The notes: a model not told the origin generated them from the letters alone. A stretch of DNA of 5,091 nucleotides from Clostridia bacterium (GCA_028703745.1 JAQVME010000127.1:1-5091); one strand, 5' to 3'. Positions 1-5,091 are shown, numbered from the stretch's first letter. Numbers and translations are program-made.

Positions 1-1328
1 CCTCTCTTACGTCGATAAGTATCCCCACGAGTGTGACGAGGCTTTCGTCCTACGCCCTTTACGGTTGTTCTGGACTTACGGAAATATTCTTGCACGCAGG
101 CATCACGCTTATTGACGATTTCGCATTGGCTATGTGTTCGGGCATAAGCTCTGTGACGCTGCCCTCGGGCGCAACGCTCGGCGCGGGCGCTCTCAGCGGC
201 TGCTCCGCACTAAACTCCTTGACGCTCAAAGGCATTTTGCCCTTGCATAACCTCTTCGGCACAGTGTATTATGACGGCAGTTATCAAGTAAGACAGGGCA
301 ACAAGTATTATTATTTGCCCGAGGCGCTGACTATGCTGACCATAAGGGATACGGCGGTTATTGCCGATTCTCTGCTGGAAGGCTTCTCTGCTGTCAGCAC
401 GCTGACCTTGCCTACTTATATAACGCGTGTTGGCAACTACGCTTTCTACGGTTTGCAGTTGCTCAACGAGTTGGCTTTGCCGGCGACGCTGACAGAGGTC
501 GGAGACTTCGCCTTCTATGACAACAAGAAAGTGAACTTTATTATTCCCACAAACAATATCCAAACGGTGGGACGGGGCGCCTTCCAGAACTGTTATGCGC
601 TTGTTTCGTTCAATACACCTTCGGTTATCAGCATCGGCGCGGGCGCTTTCAGCGGATGCTACGCGCTTGCATCGTTGGGCATAAGAATGGGCAAGGTCGT
701 AGGCGAATATTTCGGACAGCAGATGTATGTCGGAAGCTACGCCGCAGTTCAGCGTATCGGCGAGGTGGATATGACGTATTATATTCCCAGCGCATTGACA
801 CAAATCACGGTATACGGCGGAGGCGCGTTGAGCGCTTATATGTTGTCTAATATGTCGAAGCTGAATACCGTTTCTCTGCTTGGTGAGACCTCTATACCGG
901 CTACGGCGTTTATCGGTTGCACTGCGGTTACGTCGCTTACGGGCGCAGATATAGTTTATATTGAGAAAGACGCTTTGTTGCCGCTGCCGTGGCTTGCTAC
1001 GCATATAGCCTCAAGACCCAATAACACATTGGTTTATATCGGGCGCGTGGCGTACGTATTCAAAGGAGTTATGGACATCGGCGCAAACATATCCTTCATA
1101 GACGGCACCACGCAGCTTTATGCAGGCGCCTTTGCGAATCAGTCCAGACTAATTCGTGTCAACGTACCGTCGAGTATGCGCTATATCGACATCACGGCGT
1201 TTGACGGCTGCACGGCAATGAATTACATAACAGTTGATGCCGCAAACGAATATTTCAGCAGCTTGAGCGGTATTCTTTATAACAAAGCGGGAGATACTCT
1301 CATTTATCGCCCCCTTGCCATGGCATAA
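1..1328 (+). CDS. BspA-like leucine-rich-repeat protein, C-terminal part (5' end outside window)
   Basis: The frame is open to the left edge: codons from position 3 read SLTSISIPTSVTRL straight into the rest, so the GTG at 33 is an internal valine and not a start. About 441 residues are visible. They are built from LRR_5 (BspA/Treponema type) units of about 23 residues with the pattern AF-x-x-C-x-x-L-x-x-I-x-L-P, for example YALYGCSGLTEI, GAFSGCYALASL and TAFDGCTAMNYI. Two non-LRR islands interrupt the units, near 243-347 (FGTVYYDGSYQV then YYLPEAL) and 690-815 (FGQQMYVGSYAAV then YYIPSAL). A third module near 984-1070 contains VYIGRVAYVFKG. The end resembles the NEYFSSLSGILYNKAGDTLIYRP cap seen in such proteins, split here as NEYFSSLSGILYNK and AGDTLIYRP. 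Family members are usually surface or secreted binding proteins; this role is inferred. No LPXTG, transmembrane or SLH anchor lies at the visible C-terminus, so any anchor or signal peptide must be upstream. Confidence 0.9.
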   Translation, partial: SLTSISIPTSVTRLSSYALYGCSGLTEIFLHAGITLIDDFALAMCSGISSVTLPSGATLGAGALSGCSALNSLTLKGILPLHNLFGTVYYDGSYQVRQGNKYYYLPEALTMLTIRDTAVIADSLLEGFSAVSTLTLPTYITRVGNYAFYGLQLLNELALPATLTEVGDFAFYDNKKVNFIIPTNNIQTVGRGAFQNCYALVSFNTPSVISIGAGAFSGCYALASLGIRMGKVVGEYFGQQMYVGSYAAVQRIGEVDMTYYIPSALTQITVYGGGALSAYMLSNMSKLNTVSLLGETSIPATAFIGCTAVTSLTGADIVYIEKDALLPLPWLATHIASRPNNTLVYIGRVAYVFKGVMDIGANISFIDGTTQLYAGAFANQSRLIRVNVPSSMRYIDITAFDGCTAMNYITVDAANEYFSSLSGILYNKAGDTLIYRPLAMA

Positions 1329-1344
1329 AAAACATATGAAAAAC

Positions 1345-1350
1345 GAGGTG
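1345..1350 (+). promoter_or_regulatory. Ribosome binding site of trxB
   Basis: GAGGTG lies four bases before the ATG at 1355. It supports that start over the ATG at 1336, which opens only a nine-codon frame ending across the trxB start. The site sits in the 26-base gap after the LRR gene, so trxB can be translated independently from a shared transcript. Confidence 0.65.
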
Positions 1351-1354
1351 AAAA

Positions 1355-2242
1355 ATGATTTATGACGTAATAATTATCGGCGGAGGTCCCGCAGGACTTA
1401 CAGCGGCGCTCTACGCCGCCAGAGCCGGCAAGAAGACTCTGCTTGTAGAGAATTATGCCATAGGCGGACAAGCGTCGCTTACGCATAACATAGAAAATTA
1501 TCCCGGCATAACGACGTCTTCGGGCTTTGACCTGACAGACAGCATGCGCCGTCAAGCCGAGAGTTTTGGCGCGGAATTTATGTATGATAATATAGTTGAG
1601 TTGTCGCTTACGGGCGAAGAAAAATCCATCCGTACAGAATATTCCGGCACTTTCATTTGCAAGAAAATCATACTTGCCATGGGCGCAAAGGCAAAGATGC
1701 TGGGAGTTGACAGGGAACGCGAGCTTTCGGGTCGCGGAGTATCGTACTGCGCTACTTGCGACGGCGGTTTTTATAAAGGCAAAGAGGTCGCCGTGGTCGG
1801 AGGAGGTGACACCGCCCTAATCGATGCGCTTTATTTGAAGGACGTCGCATCGAAGGTGTATTTGATTCACAGAAGGGGCGAGTACAGAGGTTCCGTCAGC
1901 CTCGTTGCTCAAATAAGATCTACGCAAAATATCGTCGAGGTGCTTGACTCGCAAGTAATTAGCCTTGAAGGTTCGCCGCTGGAAGCCGTCATAATAAAAA
2001 GCAAGACCGCGGCAGAACCCTCAAAAATTGACGTAAAGGGACTTTTCGTTGCGGTAGGACTCGAACCGCAAACGAATCTAGTGGAGGGCGAAATAACGCT
2101 TGAGGACGGCTATATCGTCACAGACGAAGAAATGCGTACCAACATACCCGGCGTGTTTGCCGCGGGAGATATTCGCAAAAAGACTCTCCGCCAAGTCATT
2201 ACCGCCTGCGCCGACGGCGCAATCGCAGCAAGCCATATATAA
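1355..2242 (+). CDS. trxB: Thioredoxin reductase (NADPH, FAD)
   Basis: This 295-residue flavoprotein disulfide reductase, which transfers electrons from NADPH through FAD to thioredoxin in the cytoplasm, is complete and slightly shorter than the usual 305-320 residues. Visible motifs in order: the FAD-binding Rossmann loop GGGPAG at residues 9-14; the redox-active CATC at 132-135 followed by DG; the second Rossmann loop GGGDTA at 149-154; HRR at 172-174 with R178, the arginines that bind the NADPH 2'-phosphate in known enzymes; and GVFAAGD ending at D272, then RQVITA, closing the FAD site. This order (CxxC inside the NADPH domain) is the low-molecular-weight bacterial type. Where family members often have two glutamates after GGGDxAxx, this protein has Ile-Asp. 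It follows the LRR gene by 26 bases and may share its transcript. No thioredoxin gene is visible. Ferredoxin-dependent or other TrxB-like reductases are less likely because the HRR...R set is intact. Confidence 0.95.
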   Translation: MIYDVIIIGGGPAGLTAALYAARAGKKTLLVENYAIGGQASLTHNIENYPGITTSSGFDLTDSMRRQAESFGAEFMYDNIVELSLTGEEKSIRTEYSGTFICKKIILAMGAKAKMLGVDRERELSGRGVSYCATCDGGFYKGKEVAVVGGGDTALIDALYLKDVASKVYLIHRRGEYRGSVSLVAQIRSTQNIVEVLDSQVISLEGSPLEAVIIKSKTAAEPSKIDVKGLFVAVGLEPQTNLVEGEITLEDGYIVTDEEMRTNIPGVFAAGDIRKKTLRQVITACADGAIAASHI

Positions 2243-2243
2243 T

Positions 2244-2271
2244 TAAAAACGATAAACTAAAAACTAAAAAC
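2244..2271 (+). repeat. Heptanucleotide array 1 (four units)
   Basis: Four contiguous 7-base units follow the trxB stop directly: TAAAAAC, GATAAAC, TAAAAAC, TAAAAAC. The next bases are TATGG, leading into the first palindromic arm. The same junction (heptamer then TATGG) recurs at 2485, so the array belongs to the larger composite repeat and is not random A-richness. Confidence 0.7.
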
Positions 2272-2274
2272 TAT

Positions 2275-2307
2275 GGATGAGATTTCTCCGTTACAGTCGA
2301 AATCACA
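2275..2307 (+). repeat. Palindromic element, solo right arm (copy A)
   Basis: This 33-base arm begins GGATGAGATTTCTCC and ends CAGTCGAAATCACA. No left arm lies to its left, so it cannot fold with a local partner as the paired copies do. The usual ATGACA terminus reads ATCACA here. Confidence 0.7.
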
Positions 2308-2338
2308 ATTAATGATAAACGATAAACGATAATTTCAA

Positions 2339-2416
2339 TGTCATCCCGAGCGTAGCCGAGGGATCTCATCCGAATAAGAACAAGGATGAGATTTCTCTAT
2401 TGCAGTCGAAATGACA
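2339..2416 (+). repeat. Imperfect palindromic (REP/MITE-like) element, full copy B
   Basis: The left arm at 2339-2371 starts TGTCATCCCGAGCG and ends GGGATCTCATCC. A 12-base loop (2372-2383) follows, then the right arm at 2384-2416, starting GGATGAGATTTC and ending TCGAAATGACA. By hand count 23 of 33 positions are complementary, with a perfect nine-base loop-proximal stem (ATCTCATCC/GGATGAGAT) and a perfect six-base terminal stem (TGTCAT/ATGACA). In + strand RNA two further G-U pairs extend the inner stem. No transposase is encoded nearby. The arms resemble the TGTCATxxCGAGCG-type repeats common in many bacterial genomes, a resemblance I recall rather than have checked. Confidence 0.8.
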
Positions 2417-2422
2417 ATTAAT

Positions 2423-2485
2423 GATAAACGAAAAACGTTCAACTATAAACGATAAACGAAAAACAAAAAACTCTCAACGAAAAAT
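2423..2485 (+). repeat. Phased heptanucleotide array 2 (nine units)
   Basis: Nine consecutive 7-base units without a phase break: GATAAAC, GAAAAAC, GTTCAAC, TATAAAC, GATAAAC, GAAAAAC, AAAAAAC, TCTCAAC, GAAAAAT. Eight of nine end in AAC. The array links the end of composite unit 1 to the TATGG that opens unit 2. Its regular phase over 63 bases is unlike simple AT-richness and resembles the heptanucleotide short tandem repeats (STRR) described in cyanobacteria, with a different sequence. Confidence 0.8.
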
Positions 2486-2488
2486 TAT

Positions 2489-2522
2489 GGATTGAGCTTC
2501 CTCCATTTCAGTCGGAATGACA
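2489..2522 (+). repeat. Palindromic element, solo right arm (copy C)
   Basis: A diverged right arm of 34 bases, starting GGATTGAGCTTCC and ending CAGTCGGAATGACA. One inserted T near the start lengthens it relative to the other copies. As with copy A, no left arm is adjacent. Confidence 0.7.
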
Positions 2523-2552
2523 ATTAATGATAACGATAAACTATAATTTCAA

Positions 2553-2630
2553 TGTCATCCCGAGCGTAGCCGAGGGATCTCATCCGAATATGAACAAGGA
2601 TGAGATTTCTCCATTACAGGCGGAATGGCA
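2553..2630 (+). repeat. Imperfect palindromic (REP/MITE-like) element, full copy D
   Basis: The left arm at 2553-2585 is identical to that of copy B over all 33 bases. The 12-base loop (2586-2597) differs from B at one position. The right arm at 2598-2630 has diverged more, ending GGCGGAATGGCA in place of the usual TCGAAATGACA. Complementarity between the arms is again 23 of 33 by hand count. Confidence 0.8.
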
Positions 2631-2670
2631 TATGAAAAGTTTGAATGACATATGAAAAGTCGGAATGACA
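2621..2670 (+). repeat. 20-base tandem repeat, 2.5 copies
   Basis: Two full units, CGGAATGGCATATGAAAAGT (2621-2640) and TTGAATGACATATGAAAAGT (2641-2660), are followed by the half unit CGGAATGACA (2661-2670). Each unit contains the outer end of a palindrome right arm (GGAATGACA), so the array looks like local duplication of the terminus of copy D plus adjacent sequence. Confidence 0.75.
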
Positions 2671-2681
2671 TTATAATTAGA

Positions 2682-2720
2682 TTATCACGTAGCTGAGGCA
2701 TATTATCCCCAATATGAACA
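2682..2720 (+). repeat. Decayed palindrome left arm (copy E)
   Basis: TTATCACGTAGCTGAGGC, then ATATTATCCCCAATATGAACA, aligns with the left arm plus loop of copy D (TCATCCCGAGCGTAGCCGAGGG, split as TCATCCCGAG and CGTAGCCGAGGG, then ATCTCATCCGAATATGAACA) with a three-base deletion and several substitutions. The loop segment AATATGAACA matches copy D exactly. No right arm follows; the terminator hairpin takes its place. Confidence 0.55.
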
Positions 2721-2722
2721 CA

Positions 2723-2763
2723 AAAGCAAAGGAGTGTCTGAAAAATAGACACTCCTTTGCTTT
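2723..2763 (+). terminator. Intrinsic terminator-like hairpin, possibly bidirectional
   Basis: A perfect 17-bp stem, AAAGCAAAGGAGTGTCT paired with AGACACTCCTTTGCTTT, closes a 7-base loop (GAAAAAT). The base of the stem is A-rich on the left and T-rich on the right, so the U-rich tract needed for release is built into the stem (CTCCTTTGCTTTA). On the - strand the stem is followed by TTTTGTG. It would stop transcripts coming from the LRR-trxB side, although it lies 480 bases after trxB, and separate them from the peptidase gene. Confidence 0.7.
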
Positions 2764-2872
2764 ATGATAAGGGGGAAAATTATGAGCTGTTTGTTATGCT
2801 TCTATAATAACATACTTTGAATTAAAGTCAATAACAAAACTAAATATTCAACTGTAAATATATAGTAAAATT

Positions 2873-2899
2873 TTGCCATATAACCATATTTGGTATATT
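2873..2899 (+). promoter_or_regulatory. Candidate sigma-A-type promoter for the M1 peptidase gene
   Basis: A possible -35 TTGCCA (2873-2878) is followed after 15 bases by TATATT (2894-2899), preceded by TGG, which would make an extended -10 (TGnTATATT). The spacer is shorter than the 17-base optimum. The region is AT-rich, so chance matches are easy. It lies downstream of the terminator and about 40 bases before the start codon. Confidence 0.35.
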
Positions 2900-2926
2900 C
2901 TACCAATTATAGGCATAGAATAATGC

Positions 2927-2930
2927 GAGG
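2927..2930 (+). promoter_or_regulatory. Ribosome binding site of the M1 peptidase gene
   Basis: GAGG lies eight bases before the ATG at 2939. It is a short but well-placed match and agrees with the start that gives a complete lipoprotein signal peptide. Confidence 0.5.
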
Positions 2931-2938
2931 CAAGCGGT

Positions 2939-4354
2939 ATGAAAAGAATATTATTAACATTTTTAATTATTATGTCGGTCATACTGTTCGTAGCCTGTGA
3001 AGGCAAGGCAAAAGGAGCCGAAAACAAATATGTCATGGAGCTTGAGGTCGGCGAGGACATTCGCGGCAAGCAAACTCTTGTTTTTACCAACGGCATAAAA
3101 GACGGGCTTGACGAATTGAAATTCCACCTCTACGCCAACGCATACAGGGAGGACGCAACAAACAAGGCATATAAAAACAGTCTGCTGAAATACGGCAGAA
3201 TAGAAATACAAAGTTGCAAAGTAGGCGGCGCTGAGGCGCAGCACTCAATAAGCGGGGATAAGAACATACTTACGGTAAAGATACCTTCGATGAAAATGAA
3301 AAAAAAGACTGAGGTCTTTCTGGAATATGTCGTGACAGTGCCGCAATGCAATTTGCGGTTGGGTCGTTTCAACGATACTGTGAATATGGGAAATTTTTAT
3401 CCCGTGCTTGCCGTTTATGATAACGGCTGGAGGGAGGATGCTTTTTCGCTTGTCGGAGACCCGTTCTATTCCGAAATTGCCGATTACGAAGTGACCGTCA
3501 AGGCTCCGCTTACAATGGAGTTGGCGTGCGGCGGAAATATTGTTAGCCGCTTGATTGAAAATGGCAGCAGAATTATGAAAATCTCTGCAACCGGCGTCAG
3601 AGATTTTGCCATGGTAGGCAGCGCAAAGTTCAAGCTGATGACAAAGAGCGTCGGCGGAACAATGCTGCGCTATTACTATATTAAGGATGCCAAGGCATCC
3701 GATACCCTGAATGAGGCTGCGGATGCAGTGCGTCTGTTCGGAGAAGCGTTTGGAAAGTACCCTTACGAAAGCTACAGCTTGGTGGAGACGGCATTTGCGT
3801 ACGGCGGTATGGAATACCCCATGCTTTCGTTTATCAGCTCGTCAGAACCTGACAAGGCGAAGGTTGCGGTACACGAAACGGCGCACCAATGGTGGAGTGT
3901 GTCGGTGGGTTCGGACAGCATTCGGGAGAGCTTTATTGACGAGGGGCTGGCGACTTTCTGCACAAACTATTACTATTTGCTAAAGGGCGAAAAACAGATT
4001 TTTATTGACAACCACAACAAAAGCAAAACCGACTTCCAAAATTTCTTGAAAATGAAAACTATGGCAAACGCAAGCTACGTACCCAGACTTGATTTGAGTA
4101 TAAACGAGTATACGACAAATGAATACAATATGCTGTGCTATGAGGCGTCGGGGCTTATGTTCAAGAGCGTTTACGACATAGCCGGACAGACGGGAATAGA
4201 AAAGAGCCTGCAGATATTCTTTGAGGAAAATAAGTTCAAGATTGCCGATAAAGAGAAGCTGTATTCAGCTTTCAACAAGGGTTGCGGCAGGGATGTCGGC
4301 AGAATATTTGATAGCTGGATAAGCGGCGCTACTCAGACCTTTTATGGTTATTGA
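2939..4354 (+). CDS. M1-family metallopeptidase, lipoprotein
   Basis: The 471-residue protein starts with MKR, a hydrophobic stretch, and a lipobox-like FVAC with the lipidated cysteine at residue 20, so it is predicted to be exported and held at the outer face of the membrane. Gluzincin zinc-site motifs are complete: HETAH with H312, E313 and H316, then E335 in IDEG after 18 intervening residues beyond H316. The substrate-binding GGMEY (289-293) is the M1 GAMEN equivalent. Y396 and Y401 (YNMLCYEASG) have the same five-residue spacing as Tyr378/Tyr383 of leukotriene A4 hydrolase, making Y401 the likely catalytic tyrosine. Residues about 30-240 are beta-rich, fitting the M1 N-terminal domain. 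It is much shorter than classical PepN (about 850), so the large C-terminal domain is missing. Aminopeptidase activity is inferred; substrates are unknown. The start follows GAGG. Its 3' end overlaps the convergent GH32 gene by 26 bases. Confidence 0.9.
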   Translation: MKRILLTFLIIMSVILFVACEGKAKGAENKYVMELEVGEDIRGKQTLVFTNGIKDGLDELKFHLYANAYREDATNKAYKNSLLKYGRIEIQSCKVGGAEAQHSISGDKNILTVKIPSMKMKKKTEVFLEYVVTVPQCNLRLGRFNDTVNMGNFYPVLAVYDNGWREDAFSLVGDPFYSEIADYEVTVKAPLTMELACGGNIVSRLIENGSRIMKISATGVRDFAMVGSAKFKLMTKSVGGTMLRYYYIKDAKASDTLNEAADAVRLFGEAFGKYPYESYSLVETAFAYGGMEYPMLSFISSSEPDKAKVAVHETAHQWWSVSVGSDSIRESFIDEGLATFCTNYYYLLKGEKQIFIDNHNKSKTDFQNFLKMKTMANASYVPRLDLSINEYTTNEYNMLCYEASGLMFKSVYDIAGQTGIEKSLQIFFEENKFKIADKEKLYSAFNKGCGRDVGRIFDSWISGATQTFYGY

Positions 4355-5091
4355 AGGGTGAAAACTCTATTTCCGCCTCAACGCCGTCGCCATCAAAGCT
4401 GATGCCATGGCTACAAGGGAAAGGATAAATTGTCGAGGACAAGCAATATTTTTCGTTGATAAAGATTTCTACGCTTGATACGTCGACGAATATTTGCATG
4501 TCCAGGCTTGTTTCATTGGCTAAATTACATTTTCTGATATTGCATTCGCCGTCAAGGCGGTTGCCTTTAATGGAAAATCCGCTCTTTGAGCGGTCAAAAG
4601 TAAGCGTTCCGTCGGAAATTGAAACGAGGGTGAAATTGCTTTCGCCCTTGCGCAAAAATATTTCAAACCGATGGGGTAATGACGGGCATTTTATGCTAAG
4701 AAGATATGTCTCCCCGCGCAAAATCTCGAATTGAGTTGAGGCATTTATGACGACTTTTTTTACTTCTTTAGCGGCTTCAAAATAAGCGAAAACCTCTTTT
4801 GCCGGCTTCTGATGCAAAACGTTGTTTTTTATCCAAAGCTCCCTTGGCAGGCTCATCATACCTGCCCAGCCGTGCCCGAGATAGGAGGTGGGAATACTCC
4901 TCAGCCACATCTGCATCCAGGCTATAGCTATCGTTCTTCCGTCGGGAGTTTTCAGCGTTTGAGGCGCATAATAATCACAGCCTAGGTCAAGCTCTTTTTG
5001 CTCCGAACATGGCAAAAACTCTCCGTTTAGCCAGTCTGTTTTTCCAATTAAGTATACCGAGGAATTTAGGTTTTGGTATTCAATACCTTGG
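4329..5091 (-). CDS. Glycoside hydrolase family 32, C-terminal part (5' end outside window)
   Basis: The frame stays open to the right edge. The TTG at 5015 is an internal leucine, since upstream codons read NSSVYLIGKTDWLNGEF, which fits GH32. About 253 residues are visible. They cover the end of the five-bladed beta-propeller (ELDLGCDYYAPQT around residues 33-45, GRTIAIAWMQMW at 51-62, GHGWAG at 72-77, LPREL at 81-85) and the C-terminal beta-sandwich (GTLTFDRSKSG, and FVDVSSVEIFIN near 201-212). GH32 enzymes hydrolyse beta-fructosides (sucrose, sucrose-6-phosphate, inulin, levan). The catalytic residues (WMNDPNG nucleophile, RDP, EC acid/base) lie in the missing N-terminal part, so activity and exact substrate cannot be judged here. 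The WMQ-W/GHGWAG form is, from memory, common in clostridial GH32 proteins. The stop is TAG; the gene is convergent with, and overlaps, the peptidase gene. Confidence 0.92.
   Translation of the reverse strand, partial: QGIEYQNLNSSVYLIGKTDWLNGEFLPCSEQKELDLGCDYYAPQTLKTPDGRTIAIAWMQMWLRSIPTSYLGHGWAGMMSLPRELWIKNNVLHQKPAKEVFAYFEAAKEVKKVVINASTQFEILRGETYLLSIKCPSLPHRFEIFLRKGESNFTLVSISDGTLTFDRSKSGFSIKGNRLDGECNIRKCNLANETSLDMQIFVDVSSVEIFINEKYCLSSTIYPFPCSHGISFDGDGVEAEIEFSPFNNHKRSE

Larger units (their letters stand above)
2275..2416 (+). repeat. Composite 142-base repeat unit, copy 1
   Basis: The unit comprises a right arm (2275-2307), an AT-rich linker carrying heptamers GATAAAC at 2314-2320 and 2321-2327 and GATAATT at 2328-2334, and a full left arm-loop-right arm palindrome (2339-2416). 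A unit of the same order and the same total length lies at 2489-2630. The two differ by scattered substitutions and two compensating one-base indels: the first arm is 33 against 34 bases and the linker 31 against 30. Confidence 0.8.
2489..2630 (+). repeat. Composite 142-base repeat unit, copy 2
   Basis: Same order as copy 1: a right arm (2489-2522), a heptamer linker (2523-2552, containing GATAAC with one A lost, then GATAAAC, then TATAATT), and a full palindrome (2553-2630). The distance between equivalent points in the two copies is 214 bases. The linker side of the palindrome, AATTTCAATGTCATCC, is the same in both copies. Confidence 0.8.

Noticed and set aside
33..35. GTG as start of the LRR gene
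   Set aside because: The frame is open upstream to the window edge and encodes an LRR-like sequence (SLTSISIPTS), so GTG is an internal valine.
210..1004. 264-codon open frame on the - strand
   Set aside because: It lies wholly antisense to the LRR gene, has an arginine-rich, low-complexity composition, and no recognised domain. The + frame has clear LRR_5 periodicity, so this is a codon-bias shadow.
2275..2630. CRISPR array
   Set aside because: Repeats are few, of two orientations and of unequal spacing; the spacers are themselves related heptamers; and no cas gene is present.
2244..2720. Plasmid-type iteron origin
   Set aside because: The heptamers are shorter than typical iterons, and there is no rep gene or DnaA-box cluster; neighbours are ordinary chromosomal genes.
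2555..2752. 65-codon open frame on the - strand across the repeat region
   Set aside because: It is translated from palindrome arms, the 20-base repeat and the terminator hairpin. Such frames are a common artefact of these repeats.
3711..3983. 90-codon + strand open frame inside the peptidase gene
   Set aside because: It is an out-of-frame shadow; the overlapping M1 frame carries HEXXH and GGMEY.
5013..5015. TTG as start of the GH32 gene
   Set aside because: Upstream codons to the edge are open and match GH32 sequence. A start here would remove the whole catalytic part.

Overview
The window reads as chromosomal DNA of an anaerobic, probably gut-associated, Bacillota/Clostridia-like bacterium. 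That placement is inferred from four things: a BspA-like leucine-rich-repeat protein, a compact lipoprotein M1 peptidase, a GH32 enzyme with a WMQ-W / GHGWAG / PREL signature, and ordinary codons next to very AT-rich intergenic DNA. No rRNA or tRNA gene was seen that would fix the taxonomy.

Layout. Positions 1-1328 (+) hold the C-terminal part of a large BspA-type LRR protein that begins outside the window. After a 26-base gap, 1355-2242 (+) is a complete thioredoxin reductase gene (trxB), probably in the same transcript. Positions 2243-2938 are a 696-base gene-free stretch packed with repeats: solo and paired arms of an imperfect palindromic (REP/MITE-like) element, a 142-base composite unit present twice, phased heptanucleotide arrays of consensus roughly (G/T)A(A/T)AAAC, a 20-base tandem repeat, a decayed arm, and a perfect 17-bp hairpin that looks like an intrinsic terminator. 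A likely promoter follows at about 2873-2899. Positions 2939-4354 (+) encode an M1-family (gluzincin) metallopeptidase lipoprotein. Positions 4329-5091 (-) are the 3' part of a GH32 fructan/sucrose hydrolase gene running off the right edge; it is convergent with the peptidase gene and overlaps it by 26 bases.

Working together. The genes do not form one obvious pathway. The LRR protein and the peptidase are probably exported (the peptidase has its own lipoprotein signal; for the LRR protein this is inferred from family). TrxB is cytoplasmic redox housekeeping and GH32 is sugar catabolism. The most unusual part is the repeat locus at 2244-2720, where palindromic elements and phased heptamers are interleaved in a regular order. 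No CRISPR array, insertion-sequence transposase, phage gene or defence system was found.
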